Below, in pieces: positions 35,640-43,836 of a stretch of DNA of 64,000 nucleotides. Origin of the DNA: Psychrobacter sp. ANT_WB68 (GTDB lineage Bacteria > Pseudomonadota > Gammaproteobacteria > Pseudomonadales > Moraxellaceae). The notes below the pieces were generated by a model. The model was given only the letters and a program-made list of their open reading frames with translations. It ran no database searches and was not told where the DNA came from. The stretch lies in contig NZ_VOAZ01000002.1 in assembly GCF_008369115.1 (NCBI RefSeq), positions 558,001 to 622,000 of the forward strand. Reading direction: 5' to 3'. Made by a program: the position numbers and the translations under genes. Every line of letters starts with the position of its first letter. Position 1 is the first letter of the stretch.

Positions 35640-37484
35640 CTATTTTTGAGCAGGTTTGTTAGCATCTGCTTGTGCTTTTTCACGCACACGGATACCAAGT
35701 TCACGTAGCTGTTTGCTATCGACTTCAGCAGGTGCTTGAGTTAGTGGACACTCAGCAGTTTTGGTTTTTGGGAAGGCAATCACGTCACGGATAGAATCCG
35801 CGCCGACCATAAGCATAATCAGACGATCCAAACCAAAGGCCAAGCCACCATGCGGAGGCGCACCGAATTTTAGGGCGTCAAGTAAGAAGCCAAACTTGTC
35901 TTGAGCCTCTTGCTCGCCGATACCTAAAGCATCAAGTACCGCTTGCTGCATATCATAGGTGTTGATACGTAGACTACCGCCGCCAACTTCTGTGCCATTC
36001 AGTACCATATCATAAGCGATAGATAGCGCTTTTTCTGGATTATCTTTTAGTTCCTGTACCGATCCTTTAGGCTTAGTAAATGGATGATGCATTGAGGTCC
36101 AGCGACCATCATCAGTTTCTTCAAACATTGGAAAATCAGTTACCCAAAGTGGTGCCCACTCACATGTCGTCATTTCTAAATCTAGACCAATCTTTTGACG
36201 TAGTGCACCGATTGCATCGTTTACTACACTGGCTTTATCCGCACCAAAGAAGATAATATCATTACTTTCTGCACCAGTACGCTCAATCAGGCTTACCAGT
36301 ACATCATCAGTCATGTTTTTGATGATTGGAGACTGTAGGCCAGACTCTTTATGTACGCCATTGTTGATGTTGCTAGCGTCGTTGACTTTGATATAAGCCA
36401 AACCACGAGCACCATAAATACTCACAAACTTAGTATAAGCATCGATTTGTTTACGGCTTAATGAAGCGCCGCCAGGGATGCGTAGAGCAGCAACGCGACC
36501 TTTAGGATCGTTCGCAGGACCAGCAAATACTTTAAAATCAACGTCTTTCATTAAATCGGCAACGTCGACCAATTTTAATGGAATACGTAAGTCAGGCTTG
36601 TCTGACGCATAGTCACGCATCGCTTCGGCATAAGTCATACGTGGGAAGTCTTCAAACTCAACATCCATCATGGTCTTAAATAGATGTTTGATAAGACCTT
36701 CGTTGATATTCATGATTTCTTCTTCGTTTAAGAAAGAAGTCTCAATATCCACCTGTGTAAATTCAGGCTGACGGTCAGCACGTAAATCTTCATCACGGAA
36801 ACACTTAGCAATTTGATAATAGCGGTCAAAACCTGAAATCATTAACAACTGCTTAAATAGCTGTGGTGACTGCGGCAAGGCAAAAAAGTTACCCGGACGT
36901 GTACGTGAAGGCACTAGATAATCACGCGCGCCTTCAGGGGTCGCACGAGTCAAGATAGGGGTTTCAACGTCTAAGAAGCCATGATCATCTAGATAACGAC
37001 GAATCGCTGAAGTGGCTTTGGCACGGAAAACCATACGCTCTTGCATCTGCGGACGACGCATATCAAGGTAGCGGTACTTTAAACGCAAGTCTTCTGATAC
37101 CGTGGTTTTCTCATCATTTAATGGGAAAGGCGGTGTTTCAGATTTTGCCAATACTTCAATCTCTTTGCCCAATAGCTCAATCTGACCACTGGTCATATTG
37201 GCGTTTTCAGTGCCTTCATAACGGCGACGTACGCGACCGGTAATTTTTAGCACATATTCAGGACGTACCGCATCAGCAGTCGCAAATGCTTCTGGAGTGT
37301 CAGGGTCAACGACGACCTGCAAGATACCTGCGCGGTCACGCATGTCTAAGAAAATCACGCCACCGTGATCGCGACGACGATGTACCCAGCCTACGATGCT
37401 AATGGTTTGCTCAAGTAAGCTTTCGGTTACGGCTCCGCAATATTCGTCTCGGTATTCGCTATGCGTCATAGTGCTTTGCGTCAT
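35640..37484 (-). CDS. aspS: Aspartyl-tRNA synthetase
   Basis: Class II synthetase charging tRNA-Asp. The 614-residue protein has the N-terminal OB-fold anticodon domain ([21 protein letters not shown]), motif 2 ([18 protein letters not shown]), the bacterial GAD insertion domain and motif 3 ([13 protein letters not shown]). The length is slightly above the E. coli enzyme. Whether it is strict for aspartate or also charges tRNA-Asn cannot be told from the sequence alone. It marks the right edge of the ilvE-aspS locus. Confidence 0.97.
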   Translation of the reverse strand: MTQSTMTHSEYRDEYCGAVTESLLEQTISIVGWVHRRRDHGGVIFLDMRDRAGILQVVVDPDTPEAFATADAVRPEYVLKITGRVRRRYEGTENANMTSGQIELLGKEIEVLAKSETPPFPLNDEKTTVSEDLRLKYRYLDMRRPQMQERMVFRAKATSAIRRYLDDHGFLDVETPILTRATPEGARDYLVPSRTRPGNFFALPQSPQLFKQLLMISGFDRYYQIAKCFRDEDLRADRQPEFTQVDIETSFLNEEEIMNINEGLIKHLFKTMMDVEFEDFPRMTYAEAMRDYASDKPDLRIPLKLVDVADLMKDVDFKVFAGPANDPKGRVAALRIPGGASLSRKQIDAYTKFVSIYGARGLAYIKVNDASNINNGVHKESGLQSPIIKNMTDDVLVSLIERTGAESNDIIFFGADKASVVNDAIGALRQKIGLDLEMTTCEWAPLWVTDFPMFEETDDGRWTSMHHPFTKPKGSVQELKDNPEKALSIAYDMVLNGTEVGGGSLRINTYDMQQAVLDALGIGEQEAQDKFGFLLDALKFGAPPHGGLAFGLDRLIMLMVGADSIRDVIAFPKTKTAECPLTQAPAEVDSKQLRELGIRVREKAQADANKPAQK

Positions 37485-37837
37485 AATATAGTTATCCAGT
37501 TGTCAGCCCAATTCGAAATACGATCATGCAGCCATTATTGCGCGATTCAAGCCATCGGCTAAAAAAGCGCAAATAACGCGATTCAGACAAAGGGTCATCA
37601 CGTTGGCTACAGAAAATTTGGTGTAAACGCATATTATGCCTAATCTGCCTTTGTTATACAACCAGTGGCATCCAATCGATGCGTAGGAAAGCATCAGTAT
37701 TAGGCGTATTTATTCAGTAACATTTGCATTGGGTTAAATATTGTCATTTTGCTTGAAAATATTGGCCACCATGCACATATCAGCCTAACTTATAAAATCT
37801 TATTAAAACACTTTCAATCATTAAAGGAATTCCGCTC
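37485..37837. other. Divergent intergenic region between aspS and the SohB-like gene
   Basis: 353 bp that must contain both promoters. The 10-base word GCGCGATTCA recurs as ACGCGATTCA about 40 bp later. No open frame, RNA gene or strong hairpin is seen. An in-frame stop shortly upstream of 37838 rules out a longer N-terminus for the SohB-like protein. Confidence 0.5.
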
Positions 37838-38827
37838 ATGCTTTTTCATCCCTCTAAAAACCCTGTTGAGCTAAGAGTTATCCATCTAAATAAAAGCCAA
37901 GAGCAACGTCGTGAAGATCTGATGGAGGCGACGCAAGGTAAAGCAGCACTTAAACAGCTGAAAAAAGCCATGGCTAAAAAAGCCAGACAAGCTTTAAAAG
38001 TAAAAAGCAAAAGCAAAAATAAAAAGAACCCTAGCGATACCAAACAACAAGTCTTTGTGCTTGACTTTGATGGCGATATTAAAGCCACGGCTGTCAAGCA
38101 TCTACGCGAAGAAATCAGCACATTAATCAGTACTGCCAATAAAGGTGATGAAGTCGTCGTGCGTTTAGAATCAGGCGGCGGCTTGGTTCATGGTTACGGT
38201 TTGGCGGCGGCACAATTGGCTCGTCTTAAAGATGCGGGTCTAAAATTGACCGTCTGTGTTGATAAAGTCGCGGCCAGTGGCGGTTATATGATGGCTTGTG
38301 TTGCAGACAAAATCGTTGCGGCGCCATTTGCTATTATTGGTTCTATCGGTGTGGTATCACAATTGCCGAACTTCCATAAATGGCTTAAAAATCATGATGT
38401 CGATTATGAGATGTTTACCGCAGGTGATTACAAACGTACCGTGACTGTATTTGGTGAAAATGACGATGAAGATCGTGCCAAATATCAAGAAGAGCTTGAG
38501 CAAACGCATGAGTTATTTAAGCACTTCGTCAATCGTTATCGCGGCGGCATGCTTGATGTGGATAAAGTTGCGACAGGTGAACATTGGTATGGTGAAGATG
38601 CGCTGCATTTGAACTTGGTGGATAAATTACAGACATCAGACAGCTATCTATTAGAGCGTATGGAAAACAATGAAGTGTATGCGCTGCATTCGCGCCAAAA
38701 GCCAACGTTAGCAGAAAAATTAGGACTGTCACAAGCTGCAGAAGCAACACTCAGCATGGCGATTGATAAATTACCAGATGCCTTGGCGCGTTTTGATTTA
38801 AACAGCCGGTTAAACCTTCTAAAATAA
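37838..38827 (+). CDS. SohB-like S49 signal-peptide-peptidase-family protease without N-terminal anchor
   Basis: Serine protease with a Ser/Lys dyad. KVAASGGYMMACVADKIVAAPFAIIGSIG places the serine at residue 147, and AGDYKRTVTVFGEN gives the lysine at 199. The sequence follows E. coli SohB closely, including ELRV in the linker, VFVLDFDGD, RLESGGGLVHGYGLAAAQL and ATGEHWYG. However, E. coli SohB begins with a membrane helix that is absent here: this protein starts just before the conserved ELRV motif, and a stop codon blocks any upstream extension. AGGA precedes the ATG. A cytoplasmic role is inferred. Confidence 0.88.
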   Translation: MLFHPSKNPVELRVIHLNKSQEQRREDLMEATQGKAALKQLKKAMAKKARQALKVKSKSKNKKNPSDTKQQVFVLDFDGDIKATAVKHLREEISTLISTANKGDEVVVRLESGGGLVHGYGLAAAQLARLKDAGLKLTVCVDKVAASGGYMMACVADKIVAAPFAIIGSIGVVSQLPNFHKWLKNHDVDYEMFTAGDYKRTVTVFGENDDEDRAKYQEELEQTHELFKHFVNRYRGGMLDVDKVATGEHWYGEDALHLNLVDKLQTSDSYLLERMENNEVYALHSRQKPTLAEKLGLSQAAEATLSMAIDKLPDALARFDLNSRLNLLK

Positions 38828-38907
38828 GTTTCAATGTCATTGTATTATTTGATAGATAGTATTTTAGCGTTGCAATATTGAATCGCTTGTTGTTGTTTAC
38901 ATTTTGT

Positions 38908-38938
38908 AAAAGGCGTGTCCTAGTGGGTCGCGCCTTTT
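38908..38938 (+). terminator. Terminator after the SohB-like gene
   Basis: AAAAGGCG at 38908-38915 pairs with CGCCTTTT at 38931-38938, with a 15-base loop and a T-run. It lies about 80 bp past the stop codon. Confidence 0.7.
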
Positions 38939-39090
38939 TGCTGTTTATTCATAAACGCTGTGTTATAAATGTGGCATACAGAATAGAGTATACGTGCGTA
39001 CATTACAAAATTGTCATTAAGCTTTTTATGAAAGTTTGATGTGAATGTGATGAAAATAATTAACTCTTAGCAAAGAAAAGGATGTCAGCT

Positions 39091-40359
39091 ATGTCTACCG
39101 ATACACTCATGTTTACCGCCACCGAACATGGTCAAGCCATGTATGCCAAAGTCCAAGCGTTTATCGAGACGCAAATTGAGCCAATCGAAGCGCAGTTTTG
39201 GGCGGATTGTCATGCGCAAAACCCCGATGGCGATTGGACCAAATGGCACTGGCCAGAAAAGTACGAGAGCTTGCGTAAACAAGCACGCGAAGCGGGTCTA
39301 TGGAATTTGTTTTTGCCAGATGATACGTTAGGTGCAGGGCTTTCGGTCACGGATTATGCACCGATTGCAGAGCTGACCGGTCGCAGCTTACTGGCGCCTT
39401 ACGTATTTAACTGTAATGCCCCTGATAGCGGTAATATGGAACTTTTATGGCGCTATGGCTCTCAAGAGCAGCAAGACAAATGGTTAACACCAATCTTGGA
39501 AGGCAAGACACGTTCAGTGTTTTGTATGACTGAGCCTGATGTAGCTTCTAGTGATGCCACCAACATGCAAGCGACGGCTGTCGTCGATGGCGATGAGATT
39601 ATCATCAATGGCAGTAAATGGTGGTCGTCAGGTCTGGGTGACCCTGCGGTTGATGTATTGATTGTCATGGCCTATACCCCTGATGATAATAAAGACCGTC
39701 ATCACCAGCATTCGATGGTATTGGTGCCGGCAAAGACAGCAGGTGTTAATATCGAGCGTATGCTGAAAGTATTTGGCGATTATGATGCGCCGCACGGGCA
39801 TGGTGAGGTCAGTTTTAATAATGTACGCGTACCGGTCAGCCACTTTATCGGTGGGCCGGGTATGGGTTTTGAGATTGCGCAAGGTCGCTTAGGGCCAGGT
39901 CGTATTCATCATTGCATGCGTTGTATCGGTGCTGCTGAAAAGTCGCTAGAGCTTGCGGTTAAGCGCGGTATGCAGCGTACTGCGTTTGGTAAACCATTGC
40001 TACAACTGGGCGGTAACTTTGAGCGTATCGCTGACGCACGTATTAAGATTGACCAAGCGCGCCTGCTGACGTTATACGCGGCGCAAAAAATGGATGCTCA
40101 AGGTACCAAAGCCGCATTGACTGAAATTTCTGCGATTAAAGTCGTTGCACCAACGGTATTACAAGAAGTGGTCGATATGGCGATTCAGATTCATGGCGGC
40201 ATGGGCGTTTGCCAAGATACGATGCTACCCGCTTTCTATGCGCAAGCACGAGCGCTACGCTTAGCCGATGGACCTGATGAAGTACACAAAACCATGATTG
40301 CGAAATTAGAATTGAAGCGTCAAGGCTTTAGTCGTCCGTCTAAACCTGCTAAATCTTAA
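39091..40359 (+). CDS. Acyl-CoA dehydrogenase
   Basis: FAD-dependent acyl-CoA dehydrogenase of 422 residues that introduces a 2,3-double bond into an acyl-CoA. Family signatures are FCMTEPDVASSDATNMQ in the FAD/substrate domain, RTAFGKPLLQLGGNFERIADARI, and QIHGGMGVCQDTML near the C-terminus. ATG 39091 is preferred because AAGG at 39078-39081 is well spaced from it; ATG 39082 is too close. The adjacent phosphotransferase gene recalls ACAD10/ACAD11, where a kinase domain is fused to an acyl-CoA dehydrogenase and helps degrade 4-hydroxy acids. The substrate is therefore possibly a hydroxylated or branched acyl-CoA. Confidence 0.92.
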   Translation: MSTDTLMFTATEHGQAMYAKVQAFIETQIEPIEAQFWADCHAQNPDGDWTKWHWPEKYESLRKQAREAGLWNLFLPDDTLGAGLSVTDYAPIAELTGRSLLAPYVFNCNAPDSGNMELLWRYGSQEQQDKWLTPILEGKTRSVFCMTEPDVASSDATNMQATAVVDGDEIIINGSKWWSSGLGDPAVDVLIVMAYTPDDNKDRHHQHSMVLVPAKTAGVNIERMLKVFGDYDAPHGHGEVSFNNVRVPVSHFIGGPGMGFEIAQGRLGPGRIHHCMRCIGAAEKSLELAVKRGMQRTAFGKPLLQLGGNFERIADARIKIDQARLLTLYAAQKMDAQGTKAALTEISAIKVVAPTVLQEVVDMAIQIHGGMGVCQDTMLPAFYAQARALRLADGPDEVHKTMIAKLELKRQGFSRPSKPAKS

Positions 40360-40418
40360 TGTAGCTTAGACATGAGTCTGTCATTTAGTAAAAAACGGGC
40401 TCAACTACCACTGTTACT

Positions 40419-40454
40419 AAAGATTCACTATCGATTATTTGATAGTGAATCTTT
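40419..40454 (+). repeat. Intercistronic hairpin between dehydrogenase and phosphotransferase genes
   Basis: Perfect 14-bp stem, 40419-40432 with 40441-40454, eight-base loop (GATTATTT). There is no long T-run after it, so it may protect mRNA or partly attenuate transcription rather than terminate it fully. It lies 50 bp upstream of the next start codon. Confidence 0.65.
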
Positions 40455-40504
40455 AAACCTTAATCTCATACAAAAATAAATGACCACACGATAAGGAACA
40501 TCTC

Positions 40505-41788
40505 ATGGTAACTGATAATCAGGCCAAGAATATTGACACTGACAATCAAACACTTAATAAAGTCTTAGATAAAGGTGGCGAAGTGCGCGAGGGCGAAGAG
40601 CTTGACGCTAAAGCGGTCAGCGCTTGGCTACGTGAGCAAGGCGTTAATATAGAAGGCGAGCCAACCGTTACTCAATTCTCAGGTGGCGCTTCAAACTGGA
40701 CTTATCGCTTGCAATATAATGGTGAGGGCACAGACCAAGATTTGATTCTGCGTCGTCCACCAAAAGGCACTAAAGCCAAATCAGCGCATGATATGGTGCG
40801 CGAATATACCGTGCAAAAAGCCTTAAAAGATGCTTATCCGTATGTACCAAAGATGGTCGCGCTCTGTACTGATGAAGACGTTATTGGAGCAGATTTTTAT
40901 GTCATGGAGCGTATGGAAGGCATCATTCCGCGTGCCAATTTGCCAAAAGGCGTTGATTTAGATCCAGAGCAAACGCGCGCCTTATGTACCAATGTTATTG
41001 ACGCTTTGATTGAATTGCATCAAGTAGATTATAAAGAGCATCCTGATTTAGTAAATCTTGGGCGCGGAGAAGGTTATTGCGAGCGCCAAGTCACTGGTTG
41101 GGATAAGCGTTATGTCAAAGCCAAAACCCCAAATGTTCCTAGCTTTGCGTTGGTACGTCAGTGGCTAGGTAAGCACACTCCTGCTGATAGTAAGACTTGC
41201 TTGATTCACAATGATTGGCGCTTTGACAACGTTATTTTAGATGCTGCTGATCCAACTAAGGTTATCGGCGTACTTGATTGGGAAATGGCAACCTTGGGTG
41301 ATCCTTTGATGGATTTGGGCAGCGCATTGGCTTACTGGATTGAGGAAGATGATAATATCGTCATGCAGCAATCACGTCGTCAGCCGACGCATTTAAAAGG
41401 GATGATGACCCGTGATGAAGTGGTGAGCTATTACCTTGAAAAAACGGGCCTCAAGATAGATAACTGGACCTTTTATGAAGTATTTGGTCTATTCCGTCTA
41501 GCAGGTATCGTGCAGCAGATTTACTATCGCTACTATAATAAACAAACCACCAACCCTACCTTTAAGAATTTTTGGCTCATTGTTCATGTATTGCATGCTA
41601 AGTGTCTGAAACTTATCGCTCAGTATGAAGGCGAGGTTTTATTTACCGACTACGTACAACCACATTTGCAAGATATAGGTATCGATGCGGCGATGATTGA
41701 GCAACTGCCAAGTCCTATACAGTCTGTTATTAAAGGGATTTTACCAAAAAGTTATTTTGGACAAAATGCTTCTAAAGATGAAAAGTAA
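40505..41788 (+). CDS. Aminoglycoside-phosphotransferase-like kinase (ACAD10-type)
   Basis: 427-residue kinase of the APH/choline-kinase fold. FSGGASNWTYRLQ is the nucleotide loop region, LILRRPP the lysine strand, LIHNDWRFDNVIL the Brenner box and GVLDWEMATLGDPLMDLG the metal-binding segment. The GASN and HNDWR forms match the phosphotransferase domain of ACAD10/11 rather than drug-resistance enzymes. It lies between an acyl-CoA dehydrogenase and a histidine phosphatase on one strand. Inferred role: phosphorylates a hydroxyacyl-CoA intermediate. The N-terminus has a hydrophilic lead of about 25 residues. Confidence 0.88.
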   Translation: MVTDNQAKNIDTDNQTLNKVLDKGGEVREGEELDAKAVSAWLREQGVNIEGEPTVTQFSGGASNWTYRLQYNGEGTDQDLILRRPPKGTKAKSAHDMVREYTVQKALKDAYPYVPKMVALCTDEDVIGADFYVMERMEGIIPRANLPKGVDLDPEQTRALCTNVIDALIELHQVDYKEHPDLVNLGRGEGYCERQVTGWDKRYVKAKTPNVPSFALVRQWLGKHTPADSKTCLIHNDWRFDNVILDAADPTKVIGVLDWEMATLGDPLMDLGSALAYWIEEDDNIVMQQSRRQPTHLKGMMTRDEVVSYYLEKTGLKIDNWTFYEVFGLFRLAGIVQQIYYRYYNKQTTNPTFKNFWLIVHVLHAKCLKLIAQYEGEVLFTDYVQPHLQDIGIDAAMIEQLPSPIQSVIKGILPKSYFGQNASKDEK

Positions 41789-41847
41789 GCAAATATTTAT
41801 ATAAGTCTAAGAAACTTATAAAAGTATTATTAATAAGGCAACATTTT

Positions 41848-42606
41848 ATGACAACCATACTTTTAGCCCGTCATGGTCAGGCGTCCTTTGGACAAGAAAA
41901 TTATGATCAACTCTCAAAGCTGGGCGGTGTGCAAGCGCAAATGCTCGGTCAACATTATGCAAGCACACAACGCCAAATTGATGCGATTTTTACGGGAAGT
42001 TTGGTAAGGCAACAAGACTCTGCGCGGCATTTTTGGGACAGTTATCAGTCATCTGTTGCGATAGATACTGACAAGCCTCGCACGCCTGCTATTGATATTA
42101 GCGAGCCTGATAGCTATGTGCTGCCCCAATTTGATGAATTTAATCACAAAGACGTGTTAATAAAATCAAACCCTGCTTTTGGCAATCGTACGGCAATCGC
42201 AGCTGAGATTGCGCAAGCAGAAGTGCCCTCTACGCGTTTAGCTGAGCTGTTTGATGCCGCGATGCAGCGCTGGCATGCGGGTGATAATGACAATGATTAT
42301 ATCGAGAGCTGGCTGCAATTTAATGAGCGTGCAAAGCAAGCGCTTGAGCAGGTACGTCTACAAGTTGCCAGTTTGCAGTTGGGCCGTGATGCTACAGTGT
42401 TAGTATTTACCTCGGGCGGTATCATCGCTGCCATCACCGCGCAGTTATTACAACAAGGCAGCTCGACTGCTTATCAAATCAATAAAAGCTTGGTTAATAC
42501 TGGCGTGACGTCTCTCACTCTCAAAAATGAACGGACTCGCTTATTGTCCTTGAACGAATACAGTCATTTATTTGCTGACGGCAAACGCTTTGTGACATGG
42601 CGATAA
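41848..42606 (+). CDS. Histidine phosphatase superfamily protein
   Basis: 252-residue phosphoglycerate-mutase-like protein with the catalytic RHG motif at the start (ILLARHGQASFG) and a later VLVFTSGGIIAAITAQLL segment in place of the usual H-containing strand. It lies in the acyl-CoA dehydrogenase/kinase cluster, 59 bp after the kinase gene. It could act on a phosphorylated acyl intermediate or a small metabolite; context is the only guide. It is followed by a hairpin terminator before the SDR gene. Confidence 0.85.
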   Translation: MTTILLARHGQASFGQENYDQLSKLGGVQAQMLGQHYASTQRQIDAIFTGSLVRQQDSARHFWDSYQSSVAIDTDKPRTPAIDISEPDSYVLPQFDEFNHKDVLIKSNPAFGNRTAIAAEIAQAEVPSTRLAELFDAAMQRWHAGDNDNDYIESWLQFNERAKQALEQVRLQVASLQLGRDATVLVFTSGGIIAAITAQLLQQGSSTAYQINKSLVNTGVTSLTLKNERTRLLSLNEYSHLFADGKRFVTWR

Positions 42607-42653
42607 AAGAGTACGTAGTCATAAAATATCAAAATCATGACGGATACTAGGAG

Positions 42654-42684
42654 AAAGCGGTTATCTTAAACAGGTAACCGCTTT
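42654..42684 (+). terminator. Terminator after the histidine phosphatase gene
   Basis: AAAGCGGTTATC pairs with GGTAACCGCTTT (one wobble pair), seven-base loop, then TT and a later T-run. It separates the SDR gene from the three genes upstream. Confidence 0.7.
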
Positions 42685-42788
42685 TCGTCACGTTTTTAAT
42701 TTGTGCGATAGCTGCTAAACTAACTCTATGGATTTGCGCTATGATGGCCAATCAACGTTATTTTATATTGATACAAACAGGACGTTCT

Positions 42789-43658
42789 ATGAAAAATACA
42801 TTGATAAACTTAATCACTAAAAGCGCTAAACAAAGCAAGGATCAGCTGTTTAGTGCCATTCAGCCAGCACGTTACCTCCAAGGTTTGAATAAGCAGCAGG
42901 TTGGTCGGGGTAAAACAGTTCTCATCACTGGTGCCAGCTCAGGATTGGGTGAGGGCATGGCAAGATTGTTTGCAAAGCTTGGTTATAACCTTGCTATTTG
43001 TGCCCGCCGTGCCGAGCGTTTGGAGCGTCTGCAAATAGAATTGATGGCAGAGTATCCTGATATTCGTATTGAGTATCGGGTATTGGATGTCAGTGATTAT
43101 GATTCAATTTTTGAAGTGTTCAATACATTCGCGGCGGATTTTGGTCATATCGATCGTGTCGTGGTTAACGCCGGTATTGGGGACAGCCGCCGTATTGGTA
43201 AAGGGCGCTTTGACACCAACCGCCGTACCGTTGAAATTAACTTTATTTCTGCGTTAGCACAATGTGAAGCGGCGATGACCATCTTCCGTGCACAAAACAG
43301 CGGTCATCTGGTGGTGATATCCAGTATGTCAGCGATGCGTGGACTGCCAAAGCATCTGACCGCTTACGGCGCAAGTAAGGCAGGTTTGGCGCATTTGGCA
43401 GAAGGCATCCGTGCTGATATGCTATTAACCAAATTGCCGATTCAAGTCTCTACCATTTATCCAGGTTACGTGCGCACGGAAATCAATACCAATGCCAAGC
43501 CTTTACCGTTTGAAGTAGACGCAGAGACCGGCACAAAAGCAATCGTCGCAGCGATCGAGGCGAAGGTAAATGAAGCTTGTGTACCAAGCCTGCCATGGTC
43601 GCTTGTCGGTCAAGCAATGAAGCATTTGCCACTACAAGTGGTCAATAAAGTCAGCTAG
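42789..43658 (+). CDS. Short-chain dehydrogenase/reductase
   Basis: 289-residue classical SDR. The NAD(P)-binding motif TGASSGLGEGMARLFAKLGY starts near residue 44, the NAG motif appears in VVNAGIGDS, and the catalytic Ser and YGASKAG are in the expected order. About 40 residues precede the Rossmann fold. ATG 42789 is chosen (AGGA a few bases upstream); the frame is open upstream to 42741. It is likely part of the same catabolic theme as the dehydrogenase cluster but behind a terminator, so it may have its own promoter. Substrate unknown. Confidence 0.9.
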   Translation: MKNTLINLITKSAKQSKDQLFSAIQPARYLQGLNKQQVGRGKTVLITGASSGLGEGMARLFAKLGYNLAICARRAERLERLQIELMAEYPDIRIEYRVLDVSDYDSIFEVFNTFAADFGHIDRVVVNAGIGDSRRIGKGRFDTNRRTVEINFISALAQCEAAMTIFRAQNSGHLVVISSMSAMRGLPKHLTAYGASKAGLAHLAEGIRADMLLTKLPIQVSTIYPGYVRTEINTNAKPLPFEVDAETGTKAIVAAIEAKVNEACVPSLPWSLVGQAMKHLPLQVVNKVS

Positions 43659-43744
43659 TAGGACTCAAGGGATGGTGGTTTGATATACATCATTGATAAT
43701 GGTGTGACTGTACGGGCCTAATTATCAGTTGAGTAATAAGAAGA

Positions 43745-43786
43745 TTAAAAAAGCCCTCTACATTATGATGTAGGGGGCTTTTTTAA
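43745..43786. terminator. Bidirectional terminator between the SDR gene and fadD
   Basis: 19-bp stem (43745-43763 with 43768-43786), with one G-T pair and a four-base loop. A-run and T-run on opposite sides serve both convergent genes. Confidence 0.9.
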
Positions 43787-43836
43787 TCGCTTTGAAACTT
43801 CCTGTATTTGGGAAGTAAAGTAACAGTATGTGAAAA

